Source: an uncultured Bacteroidales bacterium (GTDB lineage Bacteria > Bacteroidota > Bacteroidia > Bacteroidales > FEN-979). Taken from it: a stretch of DNA of 64,000 nt. Below, piece after piece: positions 1 to 9,014 of the stretch (position 1 is the first letter of the stretch; the number at the start of each line of letters is the position of its first letter). The position numbers and the translations under genes are program-made. The stretch lies in assembly GCA_903916595.1 (NCBI GenBank), contig CAIWXI010000096.1, positions 1 to 64,000 on the forward strand. Reading direction: 5' to 3'. Under the pieces are notes generated by a model. That model was not told the DNA's origin, did no database searches, and saw nothing but the letters and a program-made list of their open reading frames with translations.

Positions 1-105
1 CGATGTACGATGTACGATGTACGATGTACGATGTACGATGTACGATGTACGATGTACGATGTAGGATGTACGATGTATGATGTACGATGTACGATGTACG
101 ATGTA
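1..105. repeat. (CGATGTA)n heptamer tandem array, 15 units, probably continuing left of the window
   Basis: Direct reading: cgatgta x9, then ggatgta, cgatgta, tgatgta, cgatgta x3, all in 7-bp phase. Confidence 0.98.
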
Positions 106-120
106 CGAGTCACGCGCCAC

Positions 121-323
<203 letters not shown>

Positions 324-381
324 GTCACTCCCCTGTTAAAAAATTCACATTGTGATAGATTTTGGGTTTAAGAAAAATGTT

Positions 382-389
382 TATCTTTG
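382..389 (+). promoter_or_regulatory. Putative Bacteroidetes -7 box (TATCTTTG) for the ferredoxin gene
   Basis: Matches TAnnTTTG; a TTTG lies upstream at 361-364; ferredoxin ATG at 445. Confidence 0.45.
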
Positions 390-444
390 CAGCAGGAAAC
401 GTAATTACTAACCAGGCCTGCTTGCAGGCGTAAATTCAATAAAC

Positions 445-612
445 ATGGCATACATTATCAATGAAGATTGCACTGCTTGTGGAACCTGTATCGACGAATG
501 CCCCGTTGAAGCTATTTCCGAAGGTGATATCTATAAGATTAACCCTGAAACCTGCACCGACTGCGGAGCATGCGCTGATGTATGCCCTGTAGAAGCCATT
601 CATCCGGAATAA
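445..612 (+). CDS. 2[4Fe-4S] ferredoxin, 55 aa (absent from the supplied ORF track)
   Basis: MAYIINEDCTACGTCIDECPVEAISEGDIYKINPETCTDCGACADVCPVEAIHPE; two CxxCxxCxxxCP motifs. Confidence 0.95.
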   Translation: MAYIINEDCTACGTCIDECPVEAISEGDIYKINPETCTDCGACADVCPVEAIHPE

Positions 613-630
613 CACATGCCAGATAAAATT

Positions 631-666
631 AAAACGGGCGGCTCAATTTATTGAGCCGCCCGTTTT
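631..666. terminator. Bidirectional hairpin terminator between ferredoxin and lpxH
   Basis: Perfect 16-bp inverted repeat aaaacgggcggctcaa-ttta-ttgagccgcccgtttt between convergent genes. Confidence 0.9.
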
Positions 667-668
667 AA

Positions 669-1478
669 TTATTCCCGGAACTCCTTCAGGGATAATTTTT
701 CCCCGTCAAATACTGCGTAGGTGAAATGCGTGAGCCAGTCGCCCAGCACAACCTGGGTGGCCTTTTCAGATAAATGAGTTTCAACCGGATAGTGATAGTG
801 CCCATAGAGCAGATAATCCAACCCGGGATGCTCTTTCAGAAGTTCAAGTGAGTGCAGTGTGATGCGTCCGTTGATAAGCCTCAGGTTTCTTTCTTCTTCC
901 TTTTTTTCTTTTTTTAAGGCTGCATTCCGGCTCTTCCTCGACCAGAATAATGCAAGACTAATCCCCAGGTCGGGATGTATGAATCTGAAAAGCCATTGGT
1001 TTACACGGCTCGCAAAGACTTTCTTTATGAACTTATACCCATGGTCGCCAGGTCCGAGTCCGTCGCCATGAGCCAGGTAAAAATTCTTACCGTAAAATGT
1101 TTTAAATTCCGGTTCGCGGTGAAGTTGCAGTCCGATTTCATCCTGCAGGTATGAGAATGCCCACATATCGTGGTTTCCGCGAAAGAGGTGAATAGGGATT
1201 GGGGATTTGGAATTGGGGGTTCGGGAGCCTGTATCCTGCATCCCACATCCTGCATCTGTAATTTCTGCCAACTTTCCCAAAAGCCTCGTATATCCCTTTG
1301 GTACAGTGTGCTTGTATTCAAACCAGAAATCAAACAGATCGCCCATCAGGTAAATCTCAGCAGCATCCTCGCGGGCCATATCAAGCCAGTTGACAAATTT
1401 TTTCTCCCGTTCCAGGCTTTTCTTACGATCGGGTATGCCCAGGTGAAAATCCGATGCGAAATATATTTTTTTATTCAT
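669..1478 (-). CDS. lpxH: UDP-2,3-diacylglucosamine diphosphatase (LpxH-like metallophosphatase) with a repeat-encoded insertion
   Basis: MNKKIYFASDFHLG...GDLFDFWFEY...FRGNHDMW...GDWLTHFTYAVFDG; metallophosphoesterase motifs. Confidence 0.85.
   Translation of the reverse strand: MNKKIYFASDFHLGIPDRKKSLEREKKFVNWLDMAREDAAEIYLMGDLFDFWFEYKHTVPKGYTRLLGKLAEITDAGCGMQDTGSRTPNSKSPIPIHLFRGNHDMWAFSYLQDEIGLQLHREPEFKTFYGKNFYLAHGDGLGPGDHGYKFIKKVFASRVNQWLFRFIHPDLGISLALFWSRKSRNAALKKEKKEEERNLRLINGRITLHSLELLKEHPGLDYLLYGHYHYPVETHLSEKATQVVLGDWLTHFTYAVFDGEKLSLKEFRE
1195..1257. repeat. Nine phased heptamers inside lpxH (GGGATTG-type followed by TGCATCC-type)
   Basis: GGGATTG GGGATTT GGAATTG GGGGTTC GGGAGCC TGTATCC TGCATCC CACATCC TGCATCT = 63 bp. 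Confidence 0.85.
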
Positions 1479-1497
1479 GACGGCAAATATCGTGATT

Positions 1498-2280
1498 TTA
1501 TCCTGAACCCTCTTTTGATTGCTGCAATTGCCTTGCCCGGATGATCCGTTTATGATGAAAGCCGGCATGCTGGTTACCGGGAAACGCTTTGCCAAGAGAA
1601 CTGTCGAGTCTCAGAAAGTATACTGAATCCAAATCAAACGTAAGAACAGGACTTAAACTTAAACTATGGTTCAAAACCAGCAGTGAAGTAAGCGAGACCG
1701 GGTGACTGTTTAAATAGTTTATTTCAAGTTCTCTCTGTTTTTCCCAGATCGGTTTCAGGCTTTCATCCAGTTTGAGGGTAAGAGCTGCAAAATCGGGGTC
1801 ATCCTGGTGGGTGATCAGGATGTTTTCCAGCGAATCGAAGCCTGATTTATTCACAGCCGAAGCCTTGAAAAATGCTTGAAGGTCTTTGCTGGCCTGAGAT
1901 CCGGTGATAATGACATCCGCAGGAAATGATAAAAAGGAGCCCGAAACGAATACTGAATCACCCGGATGCAGCTCGAGAACCAGAGGAGCAAGTTTAGGAA
2001 GCCTCAGAATATAAAGTCCGGTTTCGGCCGGTTTCAGCCTGAAAAGAAAATCTCCCTTAGCGTCAGGTACTACTGAATCAAGGTTTGCGCTACCCTCCAG
2101 TAAGAGTTCCTGCAGCAAAATCATCCTGCATCCCGCATCCTGCATCCTGCATCCCGCATCCTGCATCCTGCATCCCGCATCCTGCATCCTGCCTTTTATA
2201 ACGGTATTGCCCGTTTTTTGACGGCTGCATGAACCGAGTAACATCAGAATCATCAGGCAAATAAGAGCTGACCTGTTCAT
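1498..2280 (-). CDS. DUF4369-like lipoprotein with a repeat-encoded RMQDAGC insertion
   Basis: Lipobox LLGSC near the N-terminus; ILLQELLLEGSANLDSVVPDAKGDFLFRLKPAETGLYILRL resembles DUF4369. Confidence 0.6.
   Translation of the reverse strand: MNRSALICLMILMLLGSCSRQKTGNTVIKGRMQDAGCRMQDAGCRMQDAGCRMILLQELLLEGSANLDSVVPDAKGDFLFRLKPAETGLYILRLPKLAPLVLELHPGDSVFVSGSFLSFPADVIITGSQASKDLQAFFKASAVNKSGFDSLENILITHQDDPDFAALTLKLDESLKPIWEKQRELEINYLNSHPVSLTSLLVLNHSLSLSPVLTFDLDSVYFLRLDSSLGKAFPGNQHAGFHHKRIIRARQLQQSKEGSG
2121..2190. repeat. Heptamer array, 10 units, inside the lipoprotein gene
   Basis: tcatcct, then gcatcc units with C/T pattern C,T,T,C,T,T,C,T,T: a 21-bp higher-order repeat. Confidence 0.95.
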
Positions 2281-2726
2281 TTCAACTCATTTTTTATCTT
2301 GTGAACGATAAACTTGTCTATGGGAAACGTAAAATCCTCCTCTTTTAGTTCAGAGATCTTCATCCACCGAAAACTTTGAGCCCCGTCGACAGCCGGGATA
2401 TCGAATTTTTTCAAGGTTGTTTTAAAGTTAAATGGCGGATGAATAGTTACCAGGTAATACACGTTGAAAAGCTGCATATTTGTTGGCAACAGAGTCGTGG
2501 GCTGGTAAAAATCAGTTGTATAGAAATGAGTAATATCGCTGATTTCGGAGTTCAGTTCTTCTCTGAATTCACGTTTCAGACATTCGATGGTCCCTTCGCC
2601 ATGTTCCAAAGCACCGCCCGGGAATTTGGTCATAAATATGCCAAGCCGGAATTCGTCGGTGACCAGGATACTGCCATCCGCAGTGAACAGGCCGTAGATA
2701 CGAATATTAAAATGTTTCTCATTCAT
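2277..2726 (-). CDS. NUDIX hydrolase
   Basis: Nudix-like box GALEHGEGTIECLKREFREELN. Confidence 0.85.
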   Translation of the reverse strand: MNEKHFNIRIYGLFTADGSILVTDEFRLGIFMTKFPGGALEHGEGTIECLKREFREELNSEISDITHFYTTDFYQPTTLLPTNMQLFNVYYLVTIHPPFNFKTTLKKFDIPAVDGAQSFRWMKISELKEEDFTFPIDKFIVHKIKNELK

Positions 2727-2734
2727 GCTGAAAA

Positions 2735-3403
2735 TTATTTTGTTGCCCTGGTGATTTGCCTTTTCCCTGGCGGACCCGGGATTTTCTCAATGCTGAACCC
2801 GGCGGTTTTCAGTGCCCGGACCACATCTCCTTTGACCGAATAGGTAGTAAGAACTGCCCCGGGTTTCATGGAAGCATAAATCTTGCTGAAGATGTCAGCG
2901 GTCCATAGTTCAGGCTGAACAGCCGGAGAAAAAGCATCAAAAAACACGAGGTCAAAAAAGTTCTGAGGCGGTTGATAATCCTGAAGTTTCAGCTGCAGCT
3001 TACGAAGAGTGAAATTGTTGGTGATAATCTCAGTTTGGATCCAGGATGCAAGATGCAGGATGGAAAAGATTGCGGCACGATCGATTGGGCCGAGCATACC
3101 CGGGTAGTTAAGCTTCGACCATGTTCCGGCTTCAAGAGGAAAGGCTTCGATGGCAGTGTAGATCACCTGCCGGCTCTGAGTTTCTGTATCAATCAGGGTA
3201 AGCAGCGCATTCAGGCCGGTACCAAAACCGACTTCCAGAACATTGACCTGGTCCAGCCCCGGGGAAATATGCCGGAAACCGGATTCAATAAAAATATGCC
3301 TTGATTCCTGGATTGCCCCGTGAGATGAATGATAGGATTCATTCAATTCCGGGTGGAATAGTGTATGGGACCCGTCGTCCGTTGAAATAAGTTTTAATTC
3401 CAT
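2735..3403 (-). CDS. mnmD: tRNA (5-methylaminomethyl-2-thiouridine)(34)-methyltransferase MnmD-like
   Basis: VLEVGFGTGLNALLTL...FDLVFFDAFSPAVQPELWT...GAVLTTYSVKGDVVRALKTAGF. Confidence 0.85.
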   Translation of the reverse strand: MELKLISTDDGSHTLFHPELNESYHSSHGAIQESRHIFIESGFRHISPGLDQVNVLEVGFGTGLNALLTLIDTETQSRQVIYTAIEAFPLEAGTWSKLNYPGMLGPIDRAAIFSILHLASWIQTEIITNNFTLRKLQLKLQDYQPPQNFFDLVFFDAFSPAVQPELWTADIFSKIYASMKPGAVLTTYSVKGDVVRALKTAGFSIEKIPGPPGKRQITRATK

Positions 3404-3436
3404 CTGTCAAATATACTCAAGATGGAGATGTTGTAA

Positions 3437-3592
3437 AACAATTTTGATAAGCAGTTGGTTCAAATTCTGCTCAACAAATTAGTTGACTTTAAGAATGCAG
3501 ATGACGATTATGATCCCAGATGTTTAAAAGGCAAGTACTGGGAACTGATTAAATATGACATAGAAGAACAGGTGAGCGGGCTTCGCAAGTAA
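3437..3592 (+). pseudogene. Possible gene remnant: open C-terminal fragment without a start codon
   Basis: Frame reads NNFDKQLVQILLNKLVDFKNADDDYDPRCLKGKYWELIKYDIEEQVSGLRK*; protein-like composition, no ATG upstream in frame. Confidence 0.3.
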
Positions 3593-3619
3593 AGCAACGA
3601 ATGATTGAAAAAAAATCCC

Positions 3620-3689
3620 GCATCCCGCATCCTGCATCCTGCATCCCGCATCCTGCATCCTGCATCCTGCATCCTGCATCCCGCATCCC
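3620..3689. repeat. GCATCC[C/T] heptamer array, 10 units, intergenic, ending 5 bp before the E1 stop codon
   Basis: Direct reading in 7-bp phase. Confidence 0.97.
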
Positions 3690-3694
3690 GGCTT

Positions 3695-6100
3695 TTACCA
3701 CAGCCTCACATACTTGTTCGGGTTGTACTCGTGCATGATTCCGTAAATAGTTTCAAACACGTTTTCGGCATTGGGGTTTGAGAAATAGTCGCCGTCGTTG
3801 CTGTATGCCGGGCGATGGTCAGTTGAGGTTAAGGTACGCGGCTCAATGTCGAGGTAACGATAGCCTTTCTGGCCTTCGAGTACTTTCTGCATCATATATG
3901 CAGTGGCTCCGCCGGGGACGTCTTCGTCGAAGAACACGATTTTATTGGTTTTCTTCAGGGAGTTGACAATTGTTTCTGAAATGTCGAAAGGAACGAGGGT
4001 CTGAACATCGATGAGTTCTACCGAAATGTTGAAGTCTTTGAGCTGTGCAACGGCTTCCTGAGCAATTCGAACGCAGGAACCATAGGTTACCAGGGTTACA
4101 TCGCTGCCTTCATTGAGGATCTCGGGAACGCCGAGAGGAACGCGGAAGCGACCGATATTAGCCGGCATTCTTTCCTTGAGTCTGTATCCATTCAGGGGCT
4201 CAATGATAAGCGCGGGATCGTCGGAGGCTATCATGGTATTGTAGAAGCCTGCAGCCTGGGTCATGTTTCGAGGCACCAGAACATATACTCCTCTTATTGA
4301 GTTTATCACCATACTCAGGGGGGATCCTGAATGCCAGATCCCGACCAGACGGTGACCTCGTGTAGAAATGATCATGGGTACTTTCTGCCCTCCCTTGGTG
4401 CGGTACTGCGTGGTTGCAATATCATCGCTCAGCACCTGCAAGCCGTAAAGCAGATAATCGAAATACTGTATCTCGGTAACCGGTCTGAAGCCTCTTAAGG
4501 CAAGCCCAAGTCCCTGACCGAGAATAGTAAGTTCCCGGATACCTGTGTCGAACACCCTGTTTTCGCCGTACTTTTCCTGCATACCATCGAGGGTTTGATT
4601 CACCCCGCCGATCTTACCCACGTCTTCCCCGAAATACACCATCAGGGGATTATTATTAAGCAGGTAGTCGTTGTTGGCAAGAAGAACTTCACGCCCTGTA
4701 ACAACAGGGGAATCTTCATTAAAGACCGGCTCAACGGCTTCTACCTTGATTGCAGCCTGTGCAGACTCACTGTAGAGATGAGAGCTGTAACGGTCATAAT
4801 TCAGTCTTTTCTGTTCATCCATCCATACTTCAAGATCGGCCTTCATGGGTTTTTTCATGCTGCAGGTCGTACATACATCCCTGAGGATTTTTTTTGCCGA
4901 TGAGATAACATCTTTACGTATAGGTTCGGCCACCAGCTTAAGGTCAGCCACAATTTTGTCGATACGGTCCTGCTTTTTGCACGGACAATTGGTCGTAGAT
5001 ACGACTTTGATCAGTTGTTCCCGCTCTGCCTTGATAGGTGCCTGGAAAGCTTTCCATGCGGTGTCACGGGCGGCTTTAGCTGATTTTACCGATTCTGCTT
5101 CGATCTGTTCAACTTCAGCTGCTGTAGCAAGTTCTGATTCCAGGATCCATTCACGCATTTTACGGTTGCAATCGAAGTCTTTTTCCCACGCAAGCCGTTC
5201 AGTTGATTTGTAACGCTCATGGGAACCCGAGGTGGAATGTCCCTGGGGCTGAGTAAGCTCGGTAACATGGAATACGACAGGTACATGATCTTTTCTGCAT
5301 ATCGATATCCCTTCTTCAAACATATCGATCAAGGAGGGATAATCCCATCCTTTGCAGGTATAAAGCAGGATTCCTCCGGACTTACCTTCCTCTTTGACAA
5401 AGCCTTTCAGGACATCCGAGATGCTTTCCTTTGTAGTCTGATATTTTTTTGGAACGCTGATCCCGTAACCGTCATCCCATATGGCAAGAGCCATAGGAAC
5501 CTGCTGTACTCCTGCTGCATTGATGGTTTCCCAGAAATGGCCTTCCGATGTTGAGGCATCACCAATCATACCGAACGCAACTTCATCGCCGTTTACCGTG
5601 AATTTTTTTCCCGCCTCCTGCATTTCCTTACTTGCCCTGAATGTCTTTGACGCAAGGGCCAGGCCAATCAAACGCGGCATCTGTGCAGCGGTAGGAGAGA
5701 TGTCGCCCGAAGAATTTTTTTGTTTTGTAAGGTCTTTCCATTCCCCTTTTTCATTAAGGCTCCGCGTCGCAAAATGATTATTCATCAGCCTGCCCGCATT
5801 ATCCGGGTTGCGGGTTAGGTCAGTATCTCCGTATATATGGGCGAAGAACCGTTCCTTATCCGACAGCCCTGCAGCCATCATAAAGGTTTGCTCCCTGTAA
5901 TACCCCGAGCGCCAGTCGCCGGGCCTGAAAAATTTCGCCATGGCAATTTGCGGAACTTCTTTTCCATCTCCGAAAATACCGAAGTTGGCTCTTCCGCCAA
6001 GAGCTTCACGGCGACCGAGTAAACTGATTTGTCTTGATTCGCAGGCCAGACGGTAGTCGGCCAGGACTTCTTCTTTAATTAATTTCCTTTGTTTGGTCAT
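3695..6100 (-). CDS. 2-oxo acid dehydrogenase E1 component, fused alpha/beta subunits
   Basis: Alpha part ...GDEVAFGMIGDASTSEGHFWETINAAGVQQVPMALAIWDDGYGISVP; beta part EPVFNEDSPVVTGREVLLANNDYLLNNNPLMVYFGEDVGKIGGV. Confidence 0.9.
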   Translation of the reverse strand: MTKQRKLIKEEVLADYRLACESRQISLLGRREALGGRANFGIFGDGKEVPQIAMAKFFRPGDWRSGYYREQTFMMAAGLSDKERFFAHIYGDTDLTRNPDNAGRLMNNHFATRSLNEKGEWKDLTKQKNSSGDISPTAAQMPRLIGLALASKTFRASKEMQEAGKKFTVNGDEVAFGMIGDASTSEGHFWETINAAGVQQVPMALAIWDDGYGISVPKKYQTTKESISDVLKGFVKEEGKSGGILLYTCKGWDYPSLIDMFEEGISICRKDHVPVVFHVTELTQPQGHSTSGSHERYKSTERLAWEKDFDCNRKMREWILESELATAAEVEQIEAESVKSAKAARDTAWKAFQAPIKAEREQLIKVVSTTNCPCKKQDRIDKIVADLKLVAEPIRKDVISSAKKILRDVCTTCSMKKPMKADLEVWMDEQKRLNYDRYSSHLYSESAQAAIKVEAVEPVFNEDSPVVTGREVLLANNDYLLNNNPLMVYFGEDVGKIGGVNQTLDGMQEKYGENRVFDTGIRELTILGQGLGLALRGFRPVTEIQYFDYLLYGLQVLSDDIATTQYRTKGGQKVPMIISTRGHRLVGIWHSGSPLSMVINSIRGVYVLVPRNMTQAAGFYNTMIASDDPALIIEPLNGYRLKERMPANIGRFRVPLGVPEILNEGSDVTLVTYGSCVRIAQEAVAQLKDFNISVELIDVQTLVPFDISETIVNSLKKTNKIVFFDEDVPGGATAYMMQKVLEGQKGYRYLDIEPRTLTSTDHRPAYSNDGDYFSNPNAENVFETIYGIMHEYNPNKYVRLW

Positions 6101-6139
6101 TACTCTTGATAGTTAGTTGTCTATCTCAGATATCTGATA

Positions 6140-6718
6140 TTAATAATTCTCGCCCAGCACCTCAAAATATGCCTGCGGATGCTCACAGGCAGGGCAGTTC
6201 TGCAAGGCTTTCGTGCCAAAATGCACATAGCCGCATTTCCGGCAGACCCAGTAAACTTTTTCTTCTTTTTCGAATACCCGGTTCTTTTCCATGTTGTTCA
6301 GGAGTTTCCTGTATCGTTTTTCATGATGCGCCTCAACCTGAGTGATCAGTTTGTATGCCGTGGCAATTTTCGGAAACCCTTCCCCGGCAGCAACTTTTGC
6401 GAATTCGGGGTAAAGCTCTGTCCATTCTTCTTTTTCACCATCAGCGGCAGATTTCAGGTTTTCGGCAGTACTTCCAATAACGCCAGAAGGATAAGTAGCA
6501 GTTATTTCAACCGGGCCTCCTTCCAAAAAACGAAAAAATGTTTTCGCATGAGACTCTTCATTAAGGGCAGTTTCAAGGAAGAAGGCGGAAATTTGCTCGT
6601 ATCCTTCTTTTTTGGCCTGCTTTGCGAAGAAGGTATAACGGTTCTTTGCCTGAGATTCGCCCGCGAATGATTTCAGAAGGTTCTTTTCGGTAAGAGTTCC
6701 TTTGATCGATTTCTCCAT
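6140..6718 (-). CDS. Rubrerythrin
   Basis: LLKSFAGESQAKNRYTFFAKQAKKEGYEQISAFFLETALNEESHAK plus C-terminal rubredoxin-like CRKCGYVH...CPACEHP. Confidence 0.95.
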   Translation of the reverse strand: MEKSIKGTLTEKNLLKSFAGESQAKNRYTFFAKQAKKEGYEQISAFFLETALNEESHAKTFFRFLEGGPVEITATYPSGVIGSTAENLKSAADGEKEEWTELYPEFAKVAAGEGFPKIATAYKLITQVEAHHEKRYRKLLNNMEKNRVFEKEEKVYWVCRKCGYVHFGTKALQNCPACEHPQAYFEVLGENY

Positions 6719-6748
6719 AATCAGGAATTTTAATACAAAGGTAAGCTA

Positions 6749-6776
6749 ATTAGGCAGATGGCAGATGGCAGACGGC
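6749..6776. repeat. Short CAGATGG-type heptamer run
   Basis: taggcagatggcagatggcagacggctg. Confidence 0.8.
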
Positions 6777-6816
6777 TGCTATGAATTTCCGTTCAATCCA
6801 TCAATCAATCAATCAG

Positions 6817-6978
6817 TCATTCCATCAATTCATAGTCTTCCTTCCCTACTCCGCATATCGGGCATAGCCAGTCTGACGGGATGTCATCAAAAGCTGTTCC
6901 GGGTGCAATACCGGAATCAGGGTTTCCTTCGCCGGGGTCATAAACATGACCGCAAACTGTGCATTTGTACTTTTTCAT
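6817..6978 (-). CDS. Rubredoxin, 53 aa (absent from the supplied ORF track)
   Basis: [53 protein letters not shown]; start overlaps the stop of the upstream peroxidase gene. Confidence 0.93.
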   Translation of the reverse strand: MKKYKCTVCGHVYDPGEGNPDSGIAPGTAFDDIPSDWLCPICGVGKEDYELME

Positions 6979-7523
6979 GGTTTGTTTTCTATCCAGTTAA
7001 TAATTTTATCGCATGTGGGAAGGTCACCCGGAGGAACCATGCCGGCAAGCTTCCCGTTTTCATCGATCATAAATTTCTGAAAATTCCATTTTACAGGAGC
7101 ATCCATTACTCCGTTCTCTTCCTTGCTCGTCAGCCATTGGTAGAGGGGATCCATGTCCTTGCCTTTAACAGAAATCTTCGACATCATAGGGAAGGTAACT
7201 CCATACCGTATTGTGCAGAATTCCCTGATTTGCTTGTTGTCGCCGGGTTCCTGCCTCAAAAAATTGTTTGCAGGGAAACCGATGATCACGAAATTTTTGT
7301 CGGCATACTTTTTATAAAGTTCTTCCAGCTGAGCATATTGCGGAGTGTGACCGCATTTCGAAGCCGTGTTGACCACCAGCACTTTTTTTCCTTTTAATGA
7401 TGCCATGTCAAAAGGCTGGCCTTCAAGGGTGGTCGCCTTGAAATCATAAAATGATTTACCTGATTGTGAATTAGCTATACCTGTCATAAGGATAAATGTA
7501 AAAACCAAAATTAATAATTTCAT
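6975..7523 (-). CDS. Glutathione peroxidase family protein, exported
   Basis: [22 protein letters not shown]...FPANNF...EPG...[14 protein letters not shown]. Confidence 0.92.
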   Translation of the reverse strand: MKLLILVFTFILMTGIANSQSGKSFYDFKATTLEGQPFDMASLKGKKVLVVNTASKCGHTPQYAQLEELYKKYADKNFVIIGFPANNFLRQEPGDNKQIREFCTIRYGVTFPMMSKISVKGKDMDPLYQWLTSKEENGVMDAPVKWNFQKFMIDENGKLAGMVPPGDLPTCDKIINWIENKP

Positions 7524-7608
7524 TTTTTTTAGGATTAATTAATTGCGCAAAGGTATAAATATTATTTCTATTTATAATAATTCTAAATTAAATGCCTAAC
7601 TTTGCCAC

Positions 7609-8178
7609 ATGAAATTATCAGGTAAGATCAGGAAACATTACTTTATCACTATCATCACCTTCATAATAACAATCACTATTATCACGGTCATATGGCATTC
7701 AAAATCAGTATCGATGGGAAACAAAGTTATTAAAGAAGGGGCAAAGGCCCCTGATTTTACCCTTCCTTCGCAGGATGGAAGCACAGTGAGTCTTTCACAG
7801 TTTGCAGGAAGCAAGGTTGTAGTTCTTTTCTTTTATCCCAAGGATGAATCCTACGGTTGTACCAAGGAAGCCTGTAGCTTCAGGGATAATTACGAAGTGT
7901 TCAGGGATGCCGGTGCTGAGGTTATAGGGATCAGTGCCGACGACCAGGCCTCTCACCAGTCATTTGCTTCCAATCATAAGCTGCCTTTCCTGCTTCTATC
8001 AGACAAAGATCGCAAGGTAGCGGGGCTATACAATGTAGGAAAAACACTGGGCCTCATTCCGGGCCGGGCGACATATGTAATTGACAAAGCCGGAGTAATC
8101 AGAAAGATTTTTTCTTCGCAGTTCAGCTTTGAAAAGCATATTGATGAAGCGATAGGAATGATCAGGACCCTGAAGTAA
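7609..8178 (+). CDS. Thioredoxin-dependent peroxiredoxin (BCP type) with N-terminal hydrophobic segment
   Basis: APDFTLPSQDGSTVSLSQFAGSKVVVLFFYPKDESYGCTKEACSFRD. Confidence 0.9.
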   Translation: MKLSGKIRKHYFITIITFIITITIITVIWHSKSVSMGNKVIKEGAKAPDFTLPSQDGSTVSLSQFAGSKVVVLFFYPKDESYGCTKEACSFRDNYEVFRDAGAEVIGISADDQASHQSFASNHKLPFLLLSDKDRKVAGLYNVGKTLGLIPGRATYVIDKAGVIRKIFSSQFSFEKHIDEAIGMIRTLK

Positions 8179-8179
8179 G

Positions 8180-8977
8180 TTAAAACCTTTCGAAAACACC
8201 CAGTCCGAAAAGGGCAAAGTCGTATTTCACCGGATCGGCTGGATCAATTTTCCGCAAGGCAACCGTAAGTTCTTCCGCTGCCTGCCAATCGTTTGATTTT
8301 CTTTTAAGCAGCCCGAGTTTTCTGGCAACATTTCCCGAATGAACATCGAGCGGACAAATAAGTTCAGACTTAAGAATTGATTTCCATAATCCGAAGTCAA
8401 CACCCTTGCTGTCATCCCTTACCATCCAGCGAAGAAACATGTTTATCCTTTTACATGAGGCTCCTTTTTCAGGATTTGCAAGATGTTTTTCATGTCTCTG
8501 CGGATGTGGGAGCTGCAGGAATATCCTGCGGAAAGCATCTATGCGCGACTTGACATCCGTCACCGGCTGGCGATCAAAACAACTCTCTAGTCCGCCTTCA
8601 TTAATATATATATATTGAAGCGACTTCAGGAAAAAGACACAGTCTTCGCCGTTGAAAGTCCGATGTACAAAGTTTCTGAATGGTTTGAGGTCGGAGGAGG
8701 TGAAGGACCTGATAAATTGGTGGGGCATCATATCCATCATTTCCATAAGATGCCGGGCATTCCGAAGGATACTCTTACGGAACCCCCACGAAATAGTGGC
8801 AGTAAGAAAGGCCGATATCTCGATATCCTCCCTTAAAGAAAACAGATGTGGAATTGAAACCGGGTCGGTTTCGATGAAAGCAGGAGTGCTGTACTGGAGG
8901 TATTTTTCTTCCAGGAAACCCCGGAGTTCTGACTGATTGATTGATTGACTGATTGATTGAATTAAGTATTTTTTCAT
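8180..8977 (-). CDS. TIGR02757-like family protein
   Basis: FLEEKYLQYSTPAFIETDPVSIPHLFSLREDIEISAFLTATISWGFRKSI...KRINMFLRWMVRDDSKGVDFGLWKSI...PLDVHSGNVARKLGLLKRK. Confidence 0.75.
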   Translation of the reverse strand: MKKYLIQSISQSINQSELRGFLEEKYLQYSTPAFIETDPVSIPHLFSLREDIEISAFLTATISWGFRKSILRNARHLMEMMDMMPHQFIRSFTSSDLKPFRNFVHRTFNGEDCVFFLKSLQYIYINEGGLESCFDRQPVTDVKSRIDAFRRIFLQLPHPQRHEKHLANPEKGASCKRINMFLRWMVRDDSKGVDFGLWKSILKSELICPLDVHSGNVARKLGLLKRKSNDWQAAEELTVALRKIDPADPVKYDFALFGLGVFERF

Positions 8978-9014
8978 TCAGTCATTCCGTCATTCAATCC
9001 TTCAGTCCTTCAGT
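8934..9014. repeat. TGAT/TCAATC-type short-period (4/8 bp) direct repeats
   Basis: gactgattgattgattgactgattgattgaatt, then cagtcattccgtcattcaatccttcagtccttcag. Confidence 0.8.
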
